Shown: one piece after another, positions 32,901 through 45,147 of the stretch | Position numbering within the stretch: position 1 is the first letter of the stretch | Layout of the letters: each line of letters starts with the position of its first letter | Source of the DNA: Helichrysum umbraculigerum | Lineage: Eukaryota > Streptophyta > Magnoliopsida > Asterales > Asteraceae | Assembly (NCBI GenBank): GCA_949592205.1 | Contig: CATIUR010000001.1 | Coordinates: forward strand, 40,441,001-40,505,000 | Length of the DNA: 64,000 nucleotides | Direction: 5' to 3' | Position numbers and translations under genes: made by a program | Notes under the pieces: model-generated | Told to the model about the DNA's origin: nothing | Database searches by the model: none | The model's input: only the letters and a program-made list of their open reading frames with translations

Positions 32901-34286
32901 CTATTTCTTAGGAAATCTAGGGGGCTCCCTTGCATCCATCAGTAGATACAAGCGGAAGTATTGGTACATACCTAGGGGATTAAAGTGGACTATGGTCAGG
33001 GTATGTCCAATCAGTGGAAGAGGCATGGTAAAGTGAGTGATTTGTATTATTTGAGGTAAAACAAAGCTCTCGACTTTTTCTACCTCTTGAGTTTTTGGTT
33101 GTTCGGGTTGGTCAAAGAGTTCCTCATCACTCCATGACGTGTACGTCATTATGTAAGGGAGAGATGGTTTGTAGGGTGCTCTTGATGTAAAACCCACCTT
33201 GCTTCCTAAAGCCTTTGGTTGGATGATAACATTGTACTCTAGGCATGGAGGTGGGACAATGTCCATTAGTGTCTCCAATCTTGTAGCAACATTATCATCA
33301 AATACTTGGGTGTTTGTCTCCTCTAAGGTACTAGTGGAGTCGATTAGATCAGGAAGTGAATCAATCAAAGAGAATTTTGGGATACAGTCAATCACAACTG
33401 GTTGTGGGACATGTTCAACCATATCAGTTTGAATGAGTTCATTACTCAGAGTCGGTATGTATTCCTTCAGTCCATGTAAAGCCGAGTCTTCTATGTAAAT
33501 CTCCAAATTCGGGCTTTCCATCTCGATCTCTTCGTCTACTTCGTCATCCTCGTCACTCTGGCCAGAAGTTTCGAGTTGCAGTGGTTCGGAAAGTTCTTCT
33601 AGAACAAACCCTCCGTCGATCTTTGACGTTGATAGGTCGGGAATAGGTGAAATTATAGGTTTAGAAGATTGGGTTGGTGTGGGAGTCGAAGGGATATTGA
33701 AACCGAACTCATGAAAATGTAAGTCTGTATCTGGTGTGCTAGATGTGGTGTGTGTGCGTCTCTCAACGTTCTGTATCCTAGATTTGGCTCCATCTTGATT
33801 CCTACTCTCCTCACTACTCTCCTGGGCTTGTGTTGGTAGTTCAGTAGAGAATTTAGACATATTATAAGTTTGACTTCTAAGTATGTCCTCTTGTTCTCTA
33901 ATCATTTCTTCAAGTGATTCGGAAGGAGGTGAGAAAGCAGCATTACTGCTGAGACAGGCTAAGGGCATATCTCTCAAGTCAGGGATCTCGCAGGATTGTG
34001 GTATACTTACAGGGTGAGGTGAGTGTGGGTAGATTTCGAATGGTTGGGGATAAAAAGGTTGGTATGGATGTGGTTGGGTAGCATGGGGGTCATATTGATA
34101 TTGCATTTGAGGATCTAAGTACCCTATGTTATCCGAAAACATCATACTTTGGCTTTGGCATTCTCCATCTAAGTGGGTATTACCGCACATCCTACATCTA
34201 TTTTCGATTGAATTAGCAAGACTTTGCATTTGATCTAAGCGTTCCCATTGTTTTAACATATCCCAAGGGTTAATAACAGGTGGCAT
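32901..34286 (-). CDS. Family A gag-like protein, intact copy
   Basis: 461 residues from ATG 34286. The N-terminus has a zinc-knuckle-like motif (CRMCGNTHLDGEC, about residues 31-43), then a Gln/Tyr/His/Pro-rich stretch (YDPHATQPHPYQPFYPQPFE), a Ser/Thr/Pro-rich middle and an acidic segment (SDEDDEVDEEIEMESPNLEI), and a hydrophobic C-terminal part ending PPRFPKK. I do not recognise a catalytic domain. The position right after the PBS leader and the knuckle suggest a Gag-derived nucleic-acid-binding protein of an Athila/Tat-type element. All other copies in the window (1-219, 8496-9769, 18035-19308, 40418-41798) carry stops or a 5-bp deletion, so this is the only one able to make the full protein. 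Expression is untested. Confidence 0.7.
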   Translation of the reverse strand: MPPVINPWDMLKQWERLDQMQSLANSIENRCRMCGNTHLDGECQSQSMMFSDNIGYLDPQMQYQYDPHATQPHPYQPFYPQPFEIYPHSPHPVSIPQSCEIPDLRDMPLACLSSNAAFSPPSESLEEMIREQEDILRSQTYNMSKFSTELPTQAQESSEESRNQDGAKSRIQNVERRTHTTSSTPDTDLHFHEFGFNIPSTPTPTQSSKPIISPIPDLSTSKIDGGFVLEELSEPLQLETSGQSDEDDEVDEEIEMESPNLEIYIEDSALHGLKEYIPTLSNELIQTDMVEHVPQPVVIDCIPKFSLIDSLPDLIDSTSTLEETNTQVFDDNVATRLETLMDIVPPPCLEYNVIIQPKALGSKVGFTSRAPYKPSLPYIMTYTSWSDEELFDQPEQPKTQEVEKVESFVLPQIIQITHFTMPLPLIGHTLTIVHFNPLGMYQYFRLYLLMDAREPPRFPKK

Positions 34287-34468
34287 AGGGAGAAGGTTTC
34301 AGAATTAAAGTCGGGGGTGAGAAGGGAACTTAATCTAAAGTAATACTAAGGCAATCCTAACTACGCTAAACTACGTGCAAAATGTAACTTCTGATAAGGA
34401 TGGTGAGTCCAGTCAAAAGGATCTCTTAAAAACTAACTTATCTAAACAGGCTCCAAATCGTACTACCG

Positions 34469-34486
34469 TCCCCGGCAGCGGCGCCA
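34469..34486 (-). promoter_or_regulatory. Primer binding site of family A, A2
   Basis: TCCCCGGCAGCGGCGCCA on the + strand, 6 nt from LTR 2 at 34493. Confidence 0.85.
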
Positions 34487-34492
34487 AAAACT

Positions 34493-37421
34493 TGATGCGC
34501 CCTCAGCCGTCGGTGTCGTCGGTGCTGTTGTAACGACCGAGGGTGCGATCAGGGTGTTTTAAAATTTATTTTGCTCGGGGCCTAAACCTCCAAACTACCT
34601 ACTGGTACTAGGCACAAGTACCTGATACTAGTACGTGGTAAGGATGATCAGGGTCGTCTCCAGACGGTCGAATTTGAAACGGAGCTCGTTTGGATAATTC
34701 AGTCCTCAAGATTGGGTTCAGATAGTTGGTTTTGTTTGGTTTTTATCTAATTAAAATAACTAAAGCAATAAAATTAAAAAGAGCTAGCTAGCATATAAGG
34801 AACAACTAAGGATAAGGAAGGCGTGGTTCACCATGACTTGGGATAGTATAATATCGGGATTGTGTTTATGATGGGGACACTTTCAGATTAATAGATTAAC
34901 AGACTTTGGTGTAAACACTAGAACCCTACCAATTAAATTCCCATTGGCATGTCACTAGGAACTAGGTTATCATGATTCTGATCGGAGCAATACGCTAAAC
35001 TCCCAATACTTACCTAGTTGAAAGATAAGCAACCTATTTTGGTGATTAACTGAGGTACATGAATAAAGCAGCATATCGTCTCATAGGTCCGACCGTTCTT
35101 AACACCTAAGCTTATCTCTCGTTCTTCTAATAGTGTATCTAATTATTAACTTGTTATGTTTAAAGAATCAAATATGTAAAATCTAGGGGGTTGATAAATC
35201 TAAATCACTTGGACTTTCCTCACTAGACCTTGTTAATACTTTTCTTAAGCTCCAATTACGTTGATTTATGACCTAGACCTCTCCTTTTCAAACAGTTATA
35301 CATCTCCAGATTATTCACAGTTTGTTTAAAACATGTTTCATATGAGGACCATGCCTTTCGGTAATAGACAGTGTACTTTACAGGGTAGTTCCACGGGTTC
35401 TTATGTCTAACATGCGATCAAGAGTAATTGACAGTGAGGGTGACACTCTAAACTAACTAAATGTAAAGCAGTGCAAGAATGTAAATCTAATATATACAAC
35501 GAGTGGTTTCACTGTGTCTTACCTATTGCACGTCATGGGCACAGATAACTACTTACCATAATTAAGGTTCCGGACTCCCTAATATCTAGGTTGCAGTCAC
35601 GTGAATAACTGGAAAGGGTACTCCATAAATTAGGTCTAGTGTCATACATTTAAACAATAACAAAGTATAATAATTCCCATTCATATAAGTTTCTTTTTAT
35701 GAATTTAGACTATGTTGGAATGAGTTGTTTTTACGATCCTATCAACTAACTAACGTAGAGTTGTCCGCAATCAGATAGAAGATATGTCACATGGATAGTA
35801 AACACAAACAATTACAATACACCGGAAGTTCTCCCAAATGTACTGAACATATCGGCTAACAACTACCCTCGAATCCTATTCCCCAATCTCGGTCGTCAGA
35901 GATGTCCGTATCATGGCATGGTCTATTGAATAAATAGTCACATAAACAGGTTTTACCCTACCGGAATAAGTTGGGGTAGTCTGGTCATAAGCGGTTGGCC
36001 AGACATGCCATCATTCGTTCATAATGTTATAATTAAACTATAAATAGAAATTCATTTAGCACATTTAAAGTATTGGTCCGTAATATAACTACCTTCGGTC
36101 GTTCTCAGACTTCCGTACGTTTGTACTCCGCCTAAAGCGTTTTCATCACTATATCCGAGAACAGTCGAATAGGGGCCGTCATATTACTTCACAACATTTA
36201 TTATCATCCCATTATAACTATCTAAATCATGGCAAACATATAAACAACTACTCGCATATCATGGCAATAGACATTTCCAATATTAATAAATCATAAACAT
36301 CAAACAAGAACATTACAATTAATTAATAAGAGAAAAGGATAGATATTACCCGTAATTATTGCGAGCTAAACGATGCTTATATTACTTCCGAATAATCCAA
36401 AGCGTTACATTGATAAGCTAGCTACTACTAACTATTACATAATTAATCTCATACTTATCTCTCTCCAAATTAACTTAGAGAGAGAAAGTAGAAAGACCCT
36501 AATCTTCTCTCTAGTTCTCCTCTAACTCCTAAGAGTAGGCTAGAGAGAGAGACTAGAGAGAAGAACTAACTACAAGAATAATTCTCCTCTAACTTCTAAG
36601 AGTAGTGCTAGAGAAAGAATTATAGAGAGAGAAAGAGAAATATGCAAGAAAGGAGGTGCATATGGTGCATTTTGAAATGAAGCCTAAAGCCTCCTATTTA
36701 TAGGTGAGCTTTGGCTCACATTAGCACCATGAGGTGCATGTTAGAAAGCTTTCTAAAAATGGTGTGTACAACACGAAAAGTAGGCGCACCGGGTACCGTA
36801 CAACACGAAAAGTAGGCGCACCAGGTACCAAAAGTTACCAAAAATGGCAACCGGGGCAGGGCAATGGTGGCCGGCGGCGGTGGGGGTCCAGCCGGCGGCG
36901 GTGGGCCCACCCCCGCCCCGTTGCGTCGTTTGTTGCTTCGTTTCTTGATTCGTGCATCTTTTCTTTGTTATACGTCCGTTTGAGTTGATTCTTTTTTTGT
37001 TGGATTCGTAATTCAAAAACGAAGATTTTGACATAAGATAGGCCTGAAATGAGGTCCCTAGCTCCAGATATTGCGTACGGATCATTAGGATCTTCCGGCG
37101 GGCGCGAAATCTTCATTCTTTACCCGTTTTGGTTGATTCTTCTTCTATTGGATTCGAATTTTGAAAACGAACATCTTGGAAATAATGGATGTTGGTGGAG
37201 GGCATTTTAGTCTTGAAATCTCGTTTTGATGCCTTGAATCTTCAAACGTGTGTGGAATCTTCGTTTTACATCCGTTTTGCTTGATTTTTCTCGTGCAACC
37301 TTGTTTTGACCATCTTGGCATAATGTCACTGATTTGTGCTATATTTGAGTTATAATACCAAGAATCATTCCAGAATGAGAGAGATATCGGTAGTAAAAAC
37401 ATGACTTTTTACGCGATATCA
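34493..37421 (-). repeat. Family A LTR 2 (2929 bp), shared by A2 and A3
   Basis: Same ends and length as LTR 1, including the 32-bp duplication (36766-36829). The left side meets the A2 PBS and the right side meets the A3 PPT. Minus-strand TATA box at 36695-36702. It matches LTR 1 more closely than LTR 3 in its indels. Confidence 0.93.
36695..36702 (-). promoter_or_regulatory. TATA box of A LTR 2
   Basis: TATAAATA on the minus strand in the same context as LTR 1. Confidence 0.7.
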
Positions 37422-37460
37422 AGTATCCCACACTTAGAACTTTGCTTGTCCTCAAGCAAA
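37422..37460 (-). promoter_or_regulatory. Terminal polypurine tract and adjacent hairpin, A3
   Basis: Tract beside the LTR edge, then the perfect stem TTTGCTTG-TCCT-CAAGCAAA at 37441-37460, identical to A2. Confidence 0.8.
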
Positions 37461-40417
37461 CTCATTCATAAAAAGCTTCTGGAAGGATTCTAATCGCATT
37501 AGTTTTTAGATATACTATTTCCAAAGAATATACAATTACAGTTATGAAAGAGCTTTTTATTAGAAACTTAGGGTTTATAGAATTTGATACCTTCTTCGGG
37601 CAACCTATAGGATGATCATGACTAGGCAATCCTCACAAGTGGGTCACTCAAATCACTCAAGTGTTTAAGGTTTCCTACTTACTAGTGTCAATCACTCAGA
37701 TAGCCAGTCATGCAGCATTCTCGTCATAGGCTTGATCACGAATCAAATCTCCATCACTTTTGATGAGGACGGTACTAATCTTTCAAGATATCTTAGAAGG
37801 AATCGGGTGTTTGGTTTTTGAAGAAGGTGTGTGATGAGGGGTGTGATGGGTTTTCTTTGTATTTTCTCAAAACTGGGGTGCTTTTCTCGAGAGAGTCTCT
37901 TTTGACATTTCTCAGATTTTGAAAGGACTTCATAGCCTTTTTCTTCCCCTTTTCTTGGATTTTTCCTTTTTCTGGACTTTCTTTGGGTAGTGCCGGCATA
38001 TACATTTGTTGTTTACTTTCTTTTTCTCATTTGTCTTCTCTTTCCTTGTATTATGCCGGTCTTACCGATGGATATTTTCTAGTCCGAAAGGTTTCTTATG
38101 GTATTGGGTTGTAAGGTTGTGTTGGCTTTTCTTGTGGAAATTGGGAAATTGAGAATGTCTCTGAAAATTTTGGAAGACGTGACTTCCATAGGTTCGGAAT
38201 GAAGATATAAAGGGAGGTTTTGGTTGGTTGGTGGGTGTGATGAGTGAGTGAATATTTGGTGGTAAGAGGGTGTTGGGATTCCTTAGAAAGTATCGAGATA
38301 GGTTGTACCTATGCACTCATTGGTGTGATCTCGAAATGTATTGCAAGAGCAAGTTCTAATTCAAATGCATACATCGGCACACACATGAAACGAAAAGTGA
38401 AGCATTTTAAAGATGAATGCTAAGTATGGGTTGAAACCTCACGAATCGAATGTTTTGATCTGTGTGCCTAGCCATGTGTTGCCTTTTTCGTCCGTATCTT
38501 ATTCTAAGAGAACCGTTTTGTTTCTTTGTTAAAACTCAATTCATTCTGTAATTTATATTTTCGGAAAATAGAGGTTCTAAAGAATGTTGCTTTTGAATCA
38601 AAAATTTTGAAAACTTCTTCATTTTTAGCCTTTTAATGAAAATATTGTTTATTTTACGGACAAGAGGTCAAACTTGCGGTTGCAGACCGTATATCCCACA
38701 CTTAGAGGAACATTGTCCCTAATGTTCGAATCTATGTATTGAACACCTCTTGTCGAAGTATCCCACACTTAGAATTTCTACTGATTATGGAAACTATCTC
38801 TAAGTATTTTATGGATTCCAAGGATCCCACACTTAGTGTTTGGGATATAGGTCGATATAATCTTGCAAAAACGGATAAATAAACCAGAGAAAGGAACACA
38901 GAACTCCCCTATGACTGTGAGCTGAGGATCTGAGTGGTTGACTGTGTCCGCTCCAATGTTTTCTGAACTTGGTCGGCATCAGCCTTCATGCATTGAACTC
39001 AAGCTCCAGTAGTATAGCCTTTCTTTAACACCTCAACTAGTTTTCTCGCGAAAATAACTAAGAACTAAAGGATAGATTGCAGAAAATGAAGTGATGTCGC
39101 CCTCCGAACACAAGCATGATTAACCAATAAACACCAAATGTTGGATAGAGGTTAATGGACAAAGATCCTAATCTTCAAGAGCCGCTACTGTAACTCAACT
39201 GCTCCTAATGATCCGAAAGTGTTGAATCCAATGACCATGAATCTCTATTACCCGAGATCTTTTGCCGACAACTGATGTAATGAATCTGATGTTGTTCTTT
39301 TATCGACTGAGATCTCCAGTTTCCAAATTGTTCCCGTATCTATTCCTTTGTATGAATAGTCCCTGAGGGTGATGATTGTATGTGTGAAGGGGTGGATGGA
39401 TGGGTGAATGTGGGTGGATATGGTGATGATGGTTTAGGGTTCCATTATGTGGCAAGGTTTAGCTATAGGACTTGGAATTTGTGGGCACATATGATGAGTA
39501 TTGAGTTGGTCAACTTGATGAACTAGTCTTAGACAACTAGAAATCATCTTCATATCTGGAAGTGTCATCACTTGACCCCTGCAAAGCAATGCTCCAAAGG
39601 TTCTCATACTCAATGAACTGTAGGCTCCTCTTGTCGTCTTTCCATTATCTTTAAAGATTCTCTATCCATAGGCGTCAGTCCCTGTCTGTTACAAGTAGAT
39701 CAAACAAATATGATCTAACAAACAAGTGATTATCCTCCAAATCATAAATTCACTGGTTTACGAAGAACCTATCAAAGTGAGTGCTTTGTAGATGAAACAA
39801 ACCAGTGTATGACTTTGATTTTAATCTTACACAAAAAATGTTAGTTGCCTATAATTTCACCGCAGCACAAATAGCAGACATGGAAATACCAGTATTATCA
39901 GTTGAATCAGGTAGCCAGGTATAAAGATATCAAAAGCACATATTTTAAAACGAGTTCGAGCATAATACACATATTGTCATACAAATCATGTTATCAGATT
40001 AAGCATTAATATCTCATGTACATTCACAATAATATATGTAAGTACCTCAAATGCTCAAAACATGTCGGTAGGTGTTTAGAATGACTAAGGCTCCTAACTC
40101 CTAGTAGGTTTCCATTTTTGTGAGTGAAAGGGATAACAAGAACTTTTAGAAAATGGTGAAAAATTCCAAACGACTGGGAGTAGGAAGTATTAAGGTTTGA
40201 CAAAAATTTGACTTTTAACGAAGTAATTTCGCAAACCATCCATTTTTGTTCATAAAGATAGAAAACTTGGAACATTCATTTTAGGGTTTCATTTCTACTT
40301 ATTGGGGTTAGTTCACTACTTAAACTATTTTAACTACTAATGATAATCCTATGTTAGACACGGGTTGCCTCCCGAGAAGCGCTTGTTTTTGTTCGAGTCA
40401 CTAGCTTGACTCCAAAC
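37461..40417 (-). other. Non-coding 3' interior of A3
   Basis: About 3 kb with no supported gene. It includes the internal tract TCCCACACTTAG (38694) with a complete stem GAACATT/AATGTTC at 38708-38727, two more tract copies near 38761 and 38825, and GGGTTGCCTCCC at 40362-40373. Confidence 0.65.
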
Positions 40418-41798
40418 CTATTTCTTAGGAAATCTAGGGGGCTCCCTTGCATCCATCAGTAGATACAAGCGGAAGTATTGGTACATACCTAGGGGATTAA
40501 AGTGGACTATGGTCAGGGTATGTCCAATCAGTGGAAGAGGCATGGTAAAGTGAGTGATTTGTATTATTTGAGGTAAAACAAAGCTCTCGACTTTTTCTAC
40601 CTCTTGAGTTTTTGGTTGTTCGGGTTGGTCAAAGAGTTCCTCATCACTCCATGACGTGTACGTCATTATGTAAGGGAGAGATGGTTTGTAGGGTGCTCTT
40701 GATGTAAAACCCACCTTGCTTCCTAAAGCCTTTGGTTGGATGATAACGTTGTACTCTAGGCATGGAGGTGGGACAATGTCCATTAGTGTCTCCAATCTTG
40801 TAGCAACATTATCATCAAATACTTGGGTGTTTGTCTCCTCTAAGGTACTAGTGGAGTCGATTAGATCAGGAAGTGAATCAATCAAAGAGAATTTTGGGAT
40901 ACAGTCAATCACAACTGGTTGTGGGACATGTTCAACCATATCAGTTTGAATGAGTTCATTACTCAGAGTCGGTATGTATTCCTTCAGTCCATGTGAAGCC
41001 GAGTCTTCTATGTAAATCTCCAAATTCGGGCTTTCCATCTCGATCTCTTCGTCTACTTCGTCATCCTCGTCACTCTGGCCAGAAGTTTCGAGTTGCAGTG
41101 GTTCGGAAAGTTCTTCTAGAACATCCGTCGATCTTTGACGTTGATAGGTCGGGAATAGGTGAAATTGTAGGTTTAGAAGATTGGGTTGGTGTGGGAGTCG
41201 AAGGGATATTGAAACCGAACTCATGAAAATGTAAGTCTGTATCTGGTGTGCTAGATGTGGTGTGTGTGCGTCTCTCAACGTTCTGTATCCTAGATTTGGC
41301 TCCATCTTGAAACATACTCTCCTCACTACTCTCCTGGGCTTATGTTGGTATTTCAGTAGAGAATTTAGACATATTATAAGTTTAACTTCTAAGTATGTCC
41401 TCTTGTTCTCTAATCATTTCTTCAAGTGATTCGGAAGGAGGTGATAAAGCAGCATTACTGCTGAGACAGGCTAAGGGCATATCTCTCAAGTCAGGGTTCT
41501 CGCAGGATTGTGGTATACTTACAGGGTGAGGTGAGTGTGGGTAGATTTCGAATGGTTGGGGATAAAAAGGTTGGTATGGATGTGGTTGGGTAGCATGGGG
41601 GTCATATTGATATTGCATTTGAGGATCTAAGTACCCTATGTTATCCGAAAACATCATACTTTGGCTTTGGCATTCTCCATCTAAGTGGGTATTACCGCAC
41701 ATCCTACATCTATTTTCGATTGAATTAGCAAGACTTTGCATTTGATCTAAGCGTTCCCATTGTTTTAACATATCCCAAGGGTTAATAACAGGTGGCAT
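40418..41798 (-). pseudogene. Family A gag-like gene, broken copy in A3
   Basis: ATG at 41798; the first 138 residues are open up to a TAA at 41382 (ILRS, where A2 reads ILRSQTY). A 5-bp deletion near 41120 relative to A2 then shifts the frame; the C-terminal 238 or so residues are intact in the downstream frame to 40418. Unlike the A1-type copies it lacks the stop after residue 80. The zinc-knuckle-like motif is intact. Confidence 0.85.
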
Positions 41799-41981
41799 AG
41801 GGAGAAGGTTTCAGAATTAAAGTCGGGGGTGAGAAGGGAACTTAATCTAAAGTAATACTAAGGCAATCCTAACTACGCTAAACTACGTGCAAAATGTAAC
41901 TTCTGATAAGGATGGTGAGTCCCAGTCAAAAGGATCTCTTAAAAACTAACTTATCTAAACAGGCTCCAAATCGTACTACCG

Positions 41982-41999
41982 TCCCCGGCAGCGGCGTCA
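41982..41999 (-). promoter_or_regulatory. Primer binding site of family A, A3 (one mutation)
   Basis: TCCCCGGCAGCGGCGTCA on the + strand: a C-to-T change in the otherwise invariant GCGCCA that pairs with the tRNA CCA end. Confidence 0.8.
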
Positions 42000-42005
42000 A
42001 AAACT

Positions 42006-44925
42006 TGATGCGCCCTCAGCCGTCAGTGTCGTTGGTGCTGTTGTAACGACCGAGGGTGCGATCAGGGTGTTTTAAAATTTATTTTGCTCGGGGCCTAAAC
42101 CTCCAAACTACCTACTGGTACTAGGCACAAGTACCTGATACTAGTACGTGGTAAGGATGATCAGGGTCGTCTCCAGACGGTCGAATTTGAAACGGAGCTC
42201 GTTTGGATAATTCAGTCCTCAAGATTGGGTTCAGATAGTTGTTTTTGTTTGGTTTTTATCTAATTAAAATAACTAAAGCAATAAAATTAAAAAGAGCTAG
42301 CTAGCATATAAGGAACAACTAAGGATAAGGAAGGCGTGGTTCACCATGACTTGGGATAGTATAATATCGGGATTGTGTTTATGATGGGGACACTTTCAGA
42401 TTAATAGATTAACATACTTTGGTGTAAACACTAGAACCCTACCAATTAAATTCCCATTGGCATGTCACTAGGAACTAGGTTATCGTGATTCTGATCGGAG
42501 CAATACGCTAAACTCCCAATACTTACCTAGTTGAAAGATAAGCAACCTATTTTGGTGATTAACCGAGGTACATGAATAAAGCAGCATATCGTCTCATAGG
42601 TCCGACCGTTCTTAACACCTAAGCTTATCTCTCGTTCTTCTAATAGTGTATCTAATTATTAACTTGTTATGTTTAAAGAATCAAATATGTAAAATCTAGG
42701 GGGTTGATAGATCTAAATCACTTGGACTTTCTTCACTAAACCTTGTTAATACTTTTCTTAAGCTCCAATTACGTTGATTTATGACCTAGACCTCTCCTTT
42801 TCAAACAGTTATACATCTCCAGATTATTCACAGTTTGTTTAAAACATGTTTCATATGAGGACCATGCCTTTCGGTAATAGACAGTGTACTTTACAGGGTA
42901 GTTCCACGGGTTCTTATGTCTAACATGCGATCAAGAGTAATTGACAGTGAGGGTGACACTCTAAACTAACTAAATGTAAAGCAGTGCAAGAATGTAAATC
43001 TAATATATACAACGAGTGGTTTCACTGTGTCTAACCTATTGCATGTCATGGGCACAGATAACTACTTACCATAATTAAGGTTCCGGACTCCCTAATATCT
43101 AGGTTGCAGTCACGTGGATAACTGGAAAGGGTACTCCATAAATTAGGTCTAGTGTCATACATTTAAACAATAACAAAGTATAATAATTCCCATTCATATA
43201 AGTTTCTTTTTATGAATTTAGACTATGTTGGAATGAGTTGTTTTTACGATCCTATCAACTAACTAACGTAGAGTTGTCCGCAATCAGATAGAAGATATGT
43301 CACATGGATAGTAAACACAAACAATTACAATACACCGGAAGTTCTCCCAAATGTACTGAACATATCGGCTAACAACTACCCTCGAATCCTATTCCCCAAT
43401 CTCGGTCGTCAGAGATGTCCGTATCATGGCATGGTCTATTGAATAAATAGTCACATAAACAGGTTTTACCCTACCGGAATAAGTTGGGGTAGTCTGGTCA
43501 TAAGCGGTTGGCCAGACATGCCATCATTCGTTCATAATGTTATAATTAAACTATAAATAGAAATTCATTTAGCACATTTAAAGTATTGGTCCGTAATATA
43601 ACTACATTCGGTCGTTCTCAGACTTCCGTACGTTTGTACTCCGCCTAAAGCGTTTTCAGCACTATATCCGAGAACAGTCGAATAGGGGCCGTCATATTAC
43701 TTCACAACATTTATTATCATCCCATTATAACTATCTAAATCATGGCAAACATATAAACAACTACTCGCATATCATGGCAATAGACATTTCCAATATTAAT
43801 TAATCATAAACATCAAACAAGAACATTACAATTAATTAATAAGAGAAAAGGATAGATATTACCCGTAATTATTGCTAGCTAAACGATGCTTATATTACTT
43901 CCGAATAATCCAAAGCGTTACATTGATAAGCTAGCTACTACTAACTATGACATAATTAATCTCATACTTATCTCTCTCCAAATTAACTTAGAGAGAGAAA
44001 GTAGAAAGACCCTAATCTTCTCTCTAGTTCTCCTCTAACTCCTAAGAGTAGTGCTAGAGAGAGAGACTAGAGAGAAGAACTAACTACAAGAATAATTCTC
44101 CTCTAACTTCTAAGAGTAGTGCTAGAGAAAGAATTCTAGAGAGAGAAAGAGAAATATGCAAGAAAGGAGGTGCATATGGTGCATTTTGAAATGAAGCCTA
44201 AAGCCTCCTATTTATAGGTGAGCTTTGGCTCACATTAGCACCATGAGGTGCATGTTAGAAAGCTTTCTAAAAATGGTGTGTACAACACGAAAAGTAGGCG
44301 CACCAGGTACCAAAAGTTACCAAAAACGGAAACCGGGGCAGGGAAATGGTGGCTGGCGGCGGTGGGGGTCCAGCTGGCAGCGGCTGGCTGGTGGCCGGCG
44401 GCGGTGGGCCCACCCCCGCCCCGTTGCGTCGTTTGTTGCTTCGTTTCTTGATTCGTGCGTGTTTTCTTTGTTATACGTCCGTTTGAGTTGATTCTTTTTT
44501 TGTTGGATTCGTAATTCAAAAACGAAGATTTTGACATAAGATAGGACCTGAAATGAGGTCCCTAGCTCCAGATATTGCGTACGGATCATTTGGATCTTCC
44601 GGCGGGCGCGAAATCTTTATTCTTTACCCGTTTTGGTTGATTCTTCTTCTGTTGGATTCGAATTTTGAAAACGAACATCTTGGAAATAATGGATGTTGGT
44701 GGAGGGCATTTTAGTCTTGAAATCTCGTTTTGATGCATTGAATCTTCAAACGTGTGTGGAATCTTCGTTTTACATCCGTTTTGCTTGATTTTTCTCGTGC
44801 AACCTTGTTTTGACCATCTTGGCATAATGTCACTGATTTGTGCTATATTTGAGTTATAATGCCAAGAATCATTCCAGAATGAGAGAGATATCGGTAGTAA
44901 AAACATGACTTTTTACGCGATATCA
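42006..44925 (-). repeat. Family A LTR 3 (2920 bp), outer right end of the array
   Basis: TGATGCGCCC to GCGATATCA. It lacks the 32-bp duplication of LTRs 1 and 2 but has an expanded GC-rich repeat block (44340-44415). Minus-strand TATA box at 44209-44216. Right flank is G interior sequence starting ATACT, the candidate target duplication. Confidence 0.92.
44209..44216 (-). promoter_or_regulatory. TATA box of A LTR 3
   Basis: TATAAATA on the minus strand, about 125 bp downstream (element sense) of the GC-rich repeats. Confidence 0.7.
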
Positions 44926-45147
44926 ATACTCATCTATATCGAAGAGACGGAGAAGGGCATTGTTTACTTGACCCTCGGTCTCATACATCAACAAACTTCT
45001 CAATTCATCCCTGATTCCAAGCTTAATCATATCTTTCCATACCACATAACGATTACTGCCGACCGGTCGCTGCAACCACTGGCGAATGAGTGACCTATTC
45101 TTTGAAGATTTGGCCAAGTAGCTGAGTGAAGGCGGGCAAGTATTCAT
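44926..45147 (-). pseudogene. Unrecognised ORF fragment, cut by the A insertion
   Basis: A minus-strand frame begins ATG at 45147 (MNTCPPSLSYLAKSSKNRSL...) directly after an acceptor-like CTTTTGTCTCAG. It codes about 74 residues with charged, helical character (DMIKLGIRDELRSLLMYETE) and ends where the A LTR begins; the LTR's first TGA supplies the stop. I do not recognise the family. It may be an exon of a G-encoded or captured gene. Confidence 0.4.

Larger units (their letters stand above)
19516..37421 (-). mobile_element. Family A element A2 (LTR to LTR), containing element C
   Basis: Two 2929-bp LTRs (19516-22444 and 34493-37421) bound an interior of about 4.6 kb once C (24537-31991) is removed. 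Minus-strand order: 5' LTR, tRNA-Asp PBS, leader, intact 461-residue gag-like frame, then over 3 kb of non-coding sequence, PPT and 3' LTR. There is no protease, RT, RNase H or integrase, so the element is non-autonomous. The LTR blocks shared with F and G, and the tRNA-Asp primer site, point to an Athila/Tat lineage. It shares both LTRs with neighbouring copies. Confidence 0.9.
34493..44925 (-). mobile_element. Family A element A3 (LTR to LTR), uninterrupted
   Basis: 10433 bp: LTR 3 (42006-44925) as 5' LTR, PBS (41982-41999), gag-like pseudogene (40418-41798), non-coding interior (37461-40417), PPT and LTR 2 as 3' LTR. This is the cleanest view of family A: interior 4584 bp with one small gene and no pol. 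The right end borders foreign sequence (atact...) and marks the outer edge of the A array inside G. The matching left edge and its target duplication lie outside the window. Confidence 0.92.

Noticed and set aside
1..44925. Large duplicated blocks as pure assembly error
   Set aside because: Units differ by scattered SNPs, indels and private insertions (C only in A2, 32-bp unit only in LTRs 1 and 2), which a duplicated contig would not show. Long reads are still the decisive test.
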